From JBMORL01 sp049322335 (GTDB taxonomy: Bacteria > Bacteroidota > Bacteroidia > Flavobacteriales_D > UBA2798): a DNA stretch of 7,517 nucleotides. The notes under the pieces are model-generated. The model was not told where the DNA came from. It saw only the letters and a list, made by a program, of their open reading frames with translations, and searched no databases. Each line of letters begins with the position of its first letter. Positions within the stretch are counted from its first letter, which is position 1. The position numbers and the translations under genes are program-made. The DNA lies in NCBI GenBank assembly GCA_049322335.1, contig JBMORL010000101.1, forward strand, positions 1-7,517. The letters run 5' to 3'. Of the stretch, positions 1 through 6,063 are shown one piece after another.

Positions 1-1
1 T

Positions 2-418
2 TCCGGATCAGGTTACAAAAAACCGTATCACAAAAAAGACGGGGACGACCGCGGATATAAAAAGAAATTCGACCGTGATAACGATTCTTCCGGATCAGGT
101 TACAAAAAACCGTATCACAAAAAAGACGGGGACGACCGCGGATATAAAAAGAAATTCGATCGTGATAAGGATTCTTCCGGATCAGGTTACAAAAAACCGT
201 ATCATAAAAAAGACGGTGACGACCGCGGATACAAAAAGAAATTCGACCGTGATAAGGATTCTTCCGGATCGGGTTACAAAAAACCATATCACAAAAAAGA
301 CGGGGACGACCGCGGATATAAAAAGAAATTCGACCGTGATAAGGATTCTTCGGGATCAGGTTACAAAAAACCGTATCACAAAAAAGACGGGGACGACCGC
401 GGATACAAAAAGAAATTT
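2..418 (+). repeat. Tandem 87-bp in-frame repeat, five copies (last one partial)
   Basis: Units start at 2, 89, 176, 263 and 350; the fifth diverges after its 23rd codon, at 418. Each unit encodes 29 residues: GSGYKKPYHKKDGDD, then RGYKKKFDRDKDSS. The period is a multiple of three, so copy number can change without breaking the frame. Over the compared codons the copies differ by silent changes (for example CAC/CAT, GGG/GGT, TAT/TAC, CCG/CCA, TCA/TCG), except for one Asn/Lys difference at 80-82 in the first copy. The array meets the left edge of the window, so further copies may lie upstream. The two halves of the unit resemble each other (GYKK-P-Y and GYKK-K-F, 14 residues apart), suggesting an older internal duplication. 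The encoded segment is expected to be disordered and net positive, about +4 per unit. Confidence 0.97.
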
Positions 419-1441
419 AACAGCGGGGATGATACGCGTGGAGGGAAAGCTGATGACGGGTTTAAAAAAAGGGCGGATAAAAAAACTCCTTCTTTCTTCA
501 AAAAAGACGAATCATCCGGGGAAGAGAAAAAACCTTTCTACAAAAAAGAAAAAAGCAGTTTTAAAAAACCGGCTATCGAACGCGATTACCAAAGTGATGA
601 GCAATTTGATTTTAAAGAATACAGGAATGATAAAAAAAGAGCCGAATCAGTAAAAAAAGACTATCACCACAAGGAACAAAAATGGAAAAACAAGAAGCGT
701 TTTGATAAAAAACAAAATGATGGTGGTGAAGAGCTTATTCGCCTCAATAAATACATTGCCAATACAGGTGCCTGCTCCCGAAGGGAAGCCGACCAGTTAA
801 TTGCCAGTGGCGTAGTAACGGTAAACGGAAAAACAGTAACCGAACTCGGCACCAAAATACACTATACCGACAAAGTAACGTATGGCGGGCAAGCGCTGAA
901 ACGCGAAGAGAATGTTTACCTGTTGCTGAACAAACCCAAAGATTTTATTACCACTGTTGACGATCCGCAAAACCGCAGAACAGTGATGGACCTGGTGGCG
1001 GGAGCCTGTAAGGAAAGAATTTATCCCGTGGGAAGGCTCGACCGGAATACTACCGGTTTACTTTTGTTTACCAATGATGGCGAGCTAACCAAAAAACTTA
1101 CACACCCTTCCTACAACATTAAAAAAGTATATCATGTGATGACCGATCAGAATGTTTCGAAAGAGGACCTGGCCAAACTGCGTGATGGATTTGAACTGGA
1201 AGATGGTTTTGTGAAAGTGGATGATGTACAATTTGTGGGCGATAACTCGAATAAACGTGATATTGGCGTGGAGATCCACTCGGGAAGAAACCGAATTGTC
1301 CGCAGGATGTTTGAACATCTCGGCTATAAAGTAATAAAACTCGACCGGGTGATGTTTGCCGGATTAACAAAAAAAGATCTGCCAAGAGGAAGATATCGTT
1401 TTCTAACTGCCAAAGAAATTTCTTTTTTAAAAATGATATAA
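2..1441 (+). CDS. rluB: RluB-family 23S rRNA pseudouridine synthase with repeat-rich N-terminal extension (5' end outside window)
   Basis: The frame is open from base 2 to the TAA at 1439-1441 (479 visible residues); the start lies left of the window. Residues 1-139 are five 29-residue repeats. Residues 140 to about 243 are low-complexity and Lys-, Asp- and Glu-rich, with recurring [FY]KK. An S4 RNA-binding domain follows (about 245-290, beginning LIRLNKYIANTGACSRREAD). The catalytic domain has the family motif GRLDRNTTGLLLFTNDG, with the expected nucleophile Asp at visible residue 347, and a C-terminal GRNRIVRRMFEHLGY segment. S4 plus this motif fits the RsuA/RluB/RluE/RluF family, whose members isomerise uridine in rRNA; RluB acts on 23S rRNA. 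The exact target here is inferred. A TTG at 923 in the same frame is not the start, because it would remove the whole S4 domain. Charged N-terminal extensions are, from memory, common on Bacteroidota RluB proteins; the exact repeats are the odd part. The gene is 1 base from trpS, suggesting co-transcription. Confidence 0.9.
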   Translation, partial: SGSGYKKPYHKKDGDDRGYKKKFDRDNDSSGSGYKKPYHKKDGDDRGYKKKFDRDKDSSGSGYKKPYHKKDGDDRGYKKKFDRDKDSSGSGYKKPYHKKDGDDRGYKKKFDRDKDSSGSGYKKPYHKKDGDDRGYKKKFNSGDDTRGGKADDGFKKRADKKTPSFFKKDESSGEEKKPFYKKEKSSFKKPAIERDYQSDEQFDFKEYRNDKKRAESVKKDYHHKEQKWKNKKRFDKKQNDGGEELIRLNKYIANTGACSRREADQLIASGVVTVNGKTVTELGTKIHYTDKVTYGGQALKREENVYLLLNKPKDFITTVDDPQNRRTVMDLVAGACKERIYPVGRLDRNTTGLLLFTNDGELTKKLTHPSYNIKKVYHVMTDQNVSKEDLAKLRDGFELEDGFVKVDDVQFVGDNSNKRDIGVEIHSGRNRIVRRMFEHLGYKVIKLDRVMFAGLTKKDLPRGRYRFLTAKEISFLKMI

Positions 1442-1442
1442 C

Positions 1443-2411
1443 GTGGCGCGCATTCTCACCGGCATACAAAGTTCACGTACACCGCACCTGGGAAACATTC
1501 TCGGGGCCATTCTTCCGGCCATTGAGATGAGCAATGATCCTAAAAATGATTCTTTTCTTTTTATTGCCGACCTGCACACGCTCACTTCACTCAAAGAAGC
1601 CTCAGAAAGAATGGAAAACACCTATTCTGTTGCTGCTGCATGGCTGGCTTTTGGACTGGATGTGAGTCGTACTGTTTTTTACCGCCAGAGCAAAGTGGCT
1701 GAAGTATGTGAGCTTACCTGGTATCTGAATTGTTTCACGCCTTATCCCATGCTCGCCAACGCACATTCGTTCAAAGATAAAAGCGACCGGCTGAGCGATG
1801 TGAATGCAGGATTGTTTGATTATCCCGTGTTGATGGCCGCTGATATTTTATTGTATGATGCACATTTTGTTCCCGTAGGAAAAGACCAGGTGCAACACCT
1901 TGAAATGACACGCGACATTGCCACTGCATTCAACAATAAAATGGGAGAAACTTTTGTGGTGCCCGAAGTAAAAACTGATGAAAGGGTGATGATCGTTCCC
2001 GGAACAGACGGGCAGAAAATGAGTAAATCATACAACAACTTTATCGATATTTTTCTTCCCGAAAAAGAACTGAAAAAACAGGTGATGGGCATTGTAACCG
2101 ACAGCACCCCCATGGAAGAACCGAAAAATCCTGATACATGTAATGTATTTGCCTTGTATAAACTGGTGGCTTCACAGGAACAAACGGAAGAGTTGCGCAA
2201 AAAATACCTGGCCGGAAATTTTGGTTACGGACATGCCAAAAATGAATTGCTGCAGGTATTGCTGGACAAATACAAAATCCAGCGCGAAAAATATCACCAT
2301 TACATGCAACACACCGGGGAACTGGAAAAAGCTCTTTCGGTGGGTGAAGAAAAAGCGAGAATTGTTGCGCAAAAAAAATTGAAGCTGGTGAGGGAGAAAC
2401 TGGGGTTTTGA
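1443..2411 (+). CDS. trpS: Tryptophanyl-tRNA synthetase (TrpRS, class Ic)
   Basis: The 322-residue cytoplasmic enzyme charges tRNA-Trp with tryptophan using ATP. Its length is close to the usual 325-335. The class I ATP-binding signatures are both present: HLGN at residues 15-18 in the Rossmann fold, and KMSKS at 192-196 (within GQKMSKSYNN). The segment VGKDQVQHLEMTRDIA, typical of bacterial TrpRS, lies between them. The start is GTG at 1443: a stop in this frame at 1434-1436 leaves no earlier option, and later starts would cut into the nucleotide-binding motif. The preceding rluB stop ends at 1441, so translation may be coupled; no Shine-Dalgarno sequence is evident. One oddity is Arg12 in SSRTPHLGN, where other TrpRS proteins I know carry Gly (as in PSG of the Geobacillus enzyme). 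Both catalytic motifs are otherwise intact, so the gene is probably functional. Confidence 0.97.
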   Translation: MARILTGIQSSRTPHLGNILGAILPAIEMSNDPKNDSFLFIADLHTLTSLKEASERMENTYSVAAAWLAFGLDVSRTVFYRQSKVAEVCELTWYLNCFTPYPMLANAHSFKDKSDRLSDVNAGLFDYPVLMAADILLYDAHFVPVGKDQVQHLEMTRDIATAFNNKMGETFVVPEVKTDERVMIVPGTDGQKMSKSYNNFIDIFLPEKELKKQVMGIVTDSTPMEEPKNPDTCNVFALYKLVASQEQTEELRKKYLAGNFGYGHAKNELLQVLLDKYKIQREKYHHYMQHTGELEKALSVGEEKARIVAQKKLKLVREKLGF

Positions 2412-2420
2412 CATTTTGCT

Positions 2421-3791
2421 TTATTGAATTTCCGGCATTTTTCCTTTTTTAAAAATTATCAGGTACACTGCTGTAAAAGCCATGAAGGGAATAATCCACA
2501 TCATTTTTGATCCCAGGCGATCAATGGCGTTGGCAAATGTTCCGCATACCCATGCATTAAGTGTAATACCCACCATGAAGAGTAATAAAAGAGGGTGAAA
2601 AGTTTTTCTTAATTCTTTTTTGATCAATAGAAGAAGGAGGATGATCAAACATGAAACACCAACAAGAAAAATATTTATAAAATTAAAAACCGGAAGAAAA
2701 GACAACTCGTTTCGGTTTTGTTTCGACTCCCGGTAACTGATAATTTCCTGCGGAAAATATTTTTCCACCCTCGTATACAATTCTGTCTCTTTAAGAAATG
2801 CTCCGTTTCCATCTCCCATTCGAAACATTATCAGTTGCTGTAAAGTTGCCGTACAAGAAGCCTTTAAATGGAGCCACAGGTATTTTGGCCGGGTTAATGT
2901 AGCTGTAATAATCTCATTAAACTCCTCTTTTGAGTCACTCCATCCGCCATATACGTACAACGGACTGTTTTTTTTCCAAATAAATTCCCACGCTTTTTCA
3001 GGAAGAGAATCTTTGTATGTACAAAGACGGTAGTTTTTTTCCGGGCAAAATTCATCCAGGTATTCTTTGGTAATTCCATGCTCTGTCATTGCACCCATCA
3101 AAAACACATGCCTTGATTTGGAAAAAGCCGATCCCATAGTAATTGTACTGATAACCGCCATTAAAAATACTGTGACTATTATGCTCCATGAGGCTTTAAT
3201 CACCTGTTGCTTTTTAGAAAAAATTTTTATTGATGCGATTGAGCATAACAGAAAAAAAAGAAACATTACATGCGAAAAATGCATAGCACAGGAAAACAAA
3301 ATAATGATGTTTAAAATAATTTTTTCTTTTACAGTTGTTTCAGACAATACCAGCAATACCGTTGCAAATAACAATACGGAAGTAAAAACATCCGGCATAA
3401 GTTGTGAAGATGTCCACGAAAGACATGAAAAGAGACTTACTGCCAAAAGGGCAAAAAAAGACAGGCTGAAATAGTTTTCCCTGTCGACAAATTTTTTAAA
3501 ATAAAGAAGGATCAGCCACGAAAGAACCATCGACTGAAAAAATATAACCAGCCAAAGGGAAACACCGTTAAAACTGGCGATCCATAAAAACAAACCATAA
3601 GTGACCGGCCGGTCAAAAGGTGTTTCAAATGTAAAACCGCTTTCGATATATGTTGAGGTGTCGGAATATACAACAGGATAACCGTTGACAAAAGCAAAAA
3701 ACATTTGTACCAGCGACAGCAGTACAAGCATTCCCGGTATTTTAAACTTTTTCAATACGTTTCCCGGCATATACAATAATACCATTTTCAT
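2421..3791 (-). CDS. Uncharacterised multipass membrane protein, possibly GT-C-like glycosyltransferase
   Basis: From the ATG at 3791 the protein has 456 residues. About ten hydrophobic segments can be seen, at roughly 21-39, 63-98 (two), 107-126, 135-150, 158-191 (two), 203-219, 369-390, 401-420 and 431-447. A large polar loop occupies about 220-366. The first loop holds YSDTSTYIESGF, with an acidic residue (Asp44) just after the first helix, then FDRPVTYG. This recalls the acidic first loop of GT-C glycosyltransferases, but no diagnostic motif is certain. The large loop has two Cys (249 and 257, CPEKNYRLC) followed by YKDSLP and YVYGGW, a pattern I associate from memory with a widespread unnamed membrane protein family. 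The start is uncertain: a TTG at 3827 adds 12 residues, and ATGs at 3785 and 3770 would shorten it; all lie before the first helix. The gene is convergent with trpS (9-base gap) and divergent from the M50B-like gene. Function not recognised. Confidence 0.85.
   Translation of the reverse strand: MKMVLLYMPGNVLKKFKIPGMLVLLSLVQMFFAFVNGYPVVYSDTSTYIESGFTFETPFDRPVTYGLFLWIASFNGVSLWLVIFFQSMVLSWLILLYFKKFVDRENYFSLSFFALLAVSLFSCLSWTSSQLMPDVFTSVLLFATVLLVLSETTVKEKIILNIIILFSCAMHFSHVMFLFFLLCSIASIKIFSKKQQVIKASWSIIVTVFLMAVISTITMGSAFSKSRHVFLMGAMTEHGITKEYLDEFCPEKNYRLCTYKDSLPEKAWEFIWKKNSPLYVYGGWSDSKEEFNEIITATLTRPKYLWLHLKASCTATLQQLIMFRMGDGNGAFLKETELYTRVEKYFPQEIISYRESKQNRNELSFLPVFNFINIFLVGVSCLIILLLLLIKKELRKTFHPLLLLFMVGITLNAWVCGTFANAIDRLGSKMMWIIPFMAFTAVYLIIFKKGKMPEIQ
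3602..3615. repeat. 14-bp perfect palindrome inside the membrane-protein gene
   Basis: TGACCGGCCGGTCA is its own reverse complement and is GC-rich in an AT-rich gene. It encodes the D-R-P-V part of FDRPVTYG, so the codons for a conserved-looking motif may explain it entirely. No second copy was seen in the window. Confidence 0.5.
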
Positions 3792-3865
3792 GATTTCAAA
3801 AGCCGGGTGTTCATCATTTTTTTTCAACCGATAAAAATTTACATTATTATTTTTTATCCTTGTAC
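3792..3865. promoter_or_regulatory. AT-rich divergent intergenic region, presumed to hold two promoters
   Basis: This gap separates the starts of two divergently transcribed membrane-protein genes, so transcription of both should begin in or near it. It is strongly AT-rich (3831-3858 is almost all A and T). Against the Bacteroidota -7 element TAnnTTTG, only near matches occur: TATCCTTG at 3855-3862 on the plus strand, too close to the ATG at 3866 to serve it normally, and TAAATTTT on the minus strand. No convincing -33 TTG partner was found for either. The call rests on gene layout more than on motifs. Confidence 0.35.
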
Positions 3866-4561
3866 ATGCACCCTTTCGCCCCTGCAGAATATCAATACAT
3901 TGGATTGTTTGCCCTTGCGCTTATTATTTTGCGTATTCCGCATGTGGGAAAATATTTCAGGGTGGTGAATACGCTTTTTCATGAAAATGCTCATGCAGTG
4001 ATGGCATTGCTTACCAGCGGATCGGTGGTTCGGGTAGATCTTTTTTCCGATACCTCGGGCGCCTGTGTGTTCAAATCGAAATACTGGATCAGCACATTTT
4101 TTATCAATCTTGCCGGTTATGTTGGCTCATCTGCATCGGCTTTCGGAATGTTTTGGCTATTGACACACGGCCATAGCGACTGGTTGTTGTATACACTGGC
4201 CGGAACAGCAGCATTAAATCTTTTATTATGGGTGAGAAATAAATATGGTATTTTCTGGCTTATTACTTTTCTGCTGATATGCGCGGGCTGTTATTACCTT
4301 AAAAATGAAATGGTGACATATTATTTTCTTTTTCTCATTTGTGCCCTTCACCTGGTGGAATCGCTGTGGTCAACTCTTGTATTGCTTTACCTTTCTGCCG
4401 AAGAACCTTCCAGTGCCGGTGATGCGCGAAACCTCAGGCAAATGACTTTTATTCCCGCTATCGTATGGGCATTGCTTTTTGTTGCTCAAGCTGTTTTTTT
4501 CACCGTATGGTGTACCGACCTTTTGTTTGGAACCAACTGGATGGGAATTTTTGGTTTTTAA
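3866..4561 (+). CDS. M50B-like membrane zinc metallopeptidase homologue
   Basis: From the ATG at 3866 the protein has 231 residues and is largely hydrophobic, with about six membrane segments. The key motif is HENAH (residues 39-43), an HExxH zinc site at the edge of the first hydrophobic segments, as in the M50 intramembrane proteases. Near the C terminus lies SAGDARNLRQMTFIPAIVWALLF, with Asp186 placed as a possible third metal ligand; this Asp plus T-x-[IL]-P-A-x-x-W pattern matches the Peptidase_M50B-like family (PF13398, from memory). Its members are mostly uncharacterised, and no PDZ domain is present, unlike RseP or SpoIVFB. Substrate and role are unknown. A TTG at 3860 would add two residues; the ATG is preferred. 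The gene is divergent from the neighbouring multipass membrane protein and is followed directly by a hairpin terminator overlapping its stop codon. Confidence 0.8.
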   Translation: MHPFAPAEYQYIGLFALALIILRIPHVGKYFRVVNTLFHENAHAVMALLTSGSVVRVDLFSDTSGACVFKSKYWISTFFINLAGYVGSSASAFGMFWLLTHGHSDWLLYTLAGTAALNLLLWVRNKYGIFWLITFLLICAGCYYLKNEMVTYYFLFLICALHLVESLWSTLVLLYLSAEEPSSAGDARNLRQMTFIPAIVWALLFVAQAVFFTVWCTDLLFGTNWMGIFGF

Positions 4562-4607
4562 AAAAAGATATAAAAAAAACCTTGAAGGTTTTTTATATCT
4601 TTTTTTT
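4560..4607. terminator. Bidirectional intrinsic terminator between convergent genes
   Basis: A long hairpin can be drawn. The left arm is seven A (4560-4566), GATAT, then eight A and CC (4580-4581); the loop is TTGAA (4582-4586); the right arm is GG, six T, ATATC and eight T (4600-4607). About 20 pairs form, with one two-base A bulge on the left. The T run on each strand's 3' side lets it work both ways: on the plus strand it ends the M50B-like gene, whose stop codon it overlaps, and on the minus strand it ends accC, whose stop is only 3 bases away. The GC content of the stem is very low for a terminator. Confidence 0.85.
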
Positions 4608-4610
4608 GAC

Positions 4611-5945
4611 TTATTTCCAAAAATCTTCGATAAACTTGGTGGTAAAATTTCCCTTACGGAAATTTTCATCTTTCATCAGTGCCTGGTGAAAGGGTATGGT
4701 GGTTTTCACTCCTTCAATGATGTATTCATCCAGCGCACGCTGCATTTTGGTAATCGCTTCTTCACGTGTACGGGCTACCGTAATTAGTTTTCCCACCATG
4801 GAATCATAATTGGGTGGTATAACGTATCCCGCATATGCGTGTGTATCGATGCGAATACCATGTCCGCCCGGTGAGTGATAATTGGTGATTCTTCCGGGGC
4901 TGGGAGCAAAATTTTTAAACGGATCTTCGGCATTGATACGGCATTGGATAGCGTGGAGATGTGGTTCGTAATTTTTTCCCGAAATAGGAACTCCGGCAGC
5001 GATCTTAATTTGTTCTTTCACCAGGTCGTAATCAATCACTTCTTCGGTAATGGTATGTTCTACCTGGATACGCGTGTTCATTTCCATGAAATAAAAATTC
5101 CTGTGCTTGTCTACCAGGAACTCAACGGTACCTACTCCTTCGTATTTAATGGCTTTTACTGCTTTAATAGCAGCATCTCCCATTTTTTTACGAAGTTCTT
5201 TGGTCATAAATGGAGAAGGAGTTTCTTCCACCAGCTTTTGGTGTCTTCGCTGAATAGAACAATCGCGTTCGGAAAGATGACAGGCCATTCCGTATTGGTC
5301 GCCCGCCACCTGTATTTCGATGTGTCGTGGTTCTTCAATATATTTTTCCATATACACACCGTCATTGGCAAAAGCGGCACCGGCTTCCTGGCGTGCAGAA
5401 TCCCATGCATTTTCCAGGTCTTCTTCTTTCCACACTACGCGCATTCCTTTTCCTCCACCACCGGCTGTAGCTTTCAGGATAACGGGATACTTTATATTTT
5501 TTGCAATCTTTTTAGCTGATTCAAGATTTTCGAGCAGGCCATCTGAACCGGGAATAACCGGAACACCTGCTTTTTTCATTGTGTCTTTCGCATTGGCTTT
5601 GTCACCCATAGCATCAATCTGATCGGGAGTAGCACCAATGAATTTTATTTTATTTTCGGCACAAACCTTTGAAAATTTTGAATTCTCAGAAAGAAATCCA
5701 TATCCCGGGTGAATGGCATCGGCATTGGTAATTTCGGCTGCTGCAATAATGCGCGACATATTGAGATAAGATTCCCTGCTGGGTGCGGGGCCTATACATA
5801 CCGCTTCATCAGCAAAACGCACGTGAAGGCTTTCTTTATCAGCAGTAGAATACACCGCAACGGTTTTTATTCCCATTTCCTTACAGGTACGGATGATGCG
5901 CAACGCTATTTCACCGCGGTTGGCAATGAGAATTTTGTTGAACAT
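4611..5945 (-). CDS. accC: Biotin carboxylase subunit of acetyl-CoA carboxylase
   Basis: The 444-residue cytoplasmic enzyme carboxylates biotin on AccB using ATP and bicarbonate, the first half-reaction of malonyl-CoA synthesis. E. coli AccC has 449. Order: N-terminal FNKILIANRGEIALRIIRT, the ATP-grasp glycine loop GGGGKGMR (162-169) with Lys158 before it, RRHQK (233-237), the metal and bicarbonate site MEMNTRIQVEH (287-297, with Glu288, Asn290, Arg292, Glu296), and Arg336 in CRINAED. These correspond closely to the E. coli positions (Glu288, Asn290, Arg292; Arg338). The start is taken at ATG 5945 because the family begins MxxKILIANRGEIA. An in-frame ATG at 5999 would add 18 basic residues (starting MAAIFKKTSKK) and cannot be excluded. 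It is last in the fabH-accB-accC order and ends at the hairpin at 4560-4607. The same fold occurs in propionyl-CoA and pyruvate carboxylases, but the adjacent accB and fabH favour AccC. Confidence 0.96.
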   Translation of the reverse strand: MFNKILIANRGEIALRIIRTCKEMGIKTVAVYSTADKESLHVRFADEAVCIGPAPSRESYLNMSRIIAAAEITNADAIHPGYGFLSENSKFSKVCAENKIKFIGATPDQIDAMGDKANAKDTMKKAGVPVIPGSDGLLENLESAKKIAKNIKYPVILKATAGGGGKGMRVVWKEEDLENAWDSARQEAGAAFANDGVYMEKYIEEPRHIEIQVAGDQYGMACHLSERDCSIQRRHQKLVEETPSPFMTKELRKKMGDAAIKAVKAIKYEGVGTVEFLVDKHRNFYFMEMNTRIQVEHTITEEVIDYDLVKEQIKIAAGVPISGKNYEPHLHAIQCRINAEDPFKNFAPSPGRITNYHSPGGHGIRIDTHAYAGYVIPPNYDSMVGKLITVARTREEAITKMQRALDEYIIEGVKTTIPFHQALMKDENFRKGNFTTKFIEDFWK

Positions 5946-6027
5946 CTTTATATCGCTGTCTTTCGGCTTTTTGCTTGTTTTTTTAAAAATGGCCGCCATA
6001 CTTTTTGGGTTTGATTAAAACATGAAA

Positions 6028-6045
6028 CCGCATAACGGAATGCGG
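6028..6045 (-). other. Hairpin in the accB-accC gap, possible attenuator or weak terminator
   Basis: CCGCAT (6028-6033) pairs with ATGCGG (6040-6045) around a six-base loop. On the transcribed (minus) strand a G-U and an A-U pair extend the stem to about 8 pairs, followed by an interrupted T-rich stretch (TTTCATGTTTT). This could partly end transcription after accB, affect accC expression, or mark an RNA processing site. The T tract is broken, so full termination is unlikely. The surrounding gap is 118 bases if accC starts at 5945. Confidence 0.4.
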
Positions 6046-6063
6046 CTATAAGCTAAAAAAGTT

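Noticed and set aside
2..418. Repeat array as a CRISPR array.
   Set aside because: Units are 87 bp with no spacers between them, keep the reading frame and encode a constant peptide.
75..653. A 192-codon open frame overlapping the repeat region, with its own repeating protein pattern.
   Set aside because: It is the +1 frame of the repeat. One stop-free 87-bp unit copied five times gives a long open frame for free. The other frame runs on into the S4 and synthase domains, so that is the real one. A-rich runs could allow slippage into this frame, but nothing supports it.
923..1441. A shorter pseudouridine synthase starting at TTG 923.
   Set aside because: The frame is continuous from base 2, and an S4 domain typical of the family lies upstream of 923.
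3067..3474. A 135-codon plus-strand open frame opposite the membrane-protein gene.
   Set aside because: It is antisense to a continuous hydrophobic, helix-bearing frame; its own translation shows no domain.
3855..3862. TATCCTTG as a Bacteroidota -7 promoter element for the M50B-like gene.
   Set aside because: It has one mismatch to TAnnTTTG, no -33 partner, and would place the transcription start at or after the ATG at 3866.
4875..5519. A 214-codon plus-strand open frame opposite accC.
   Set aside because: It is antisense to a clearly conserved enzyme, and its translation is Phe- and Ser-rich with no recognisable domain.
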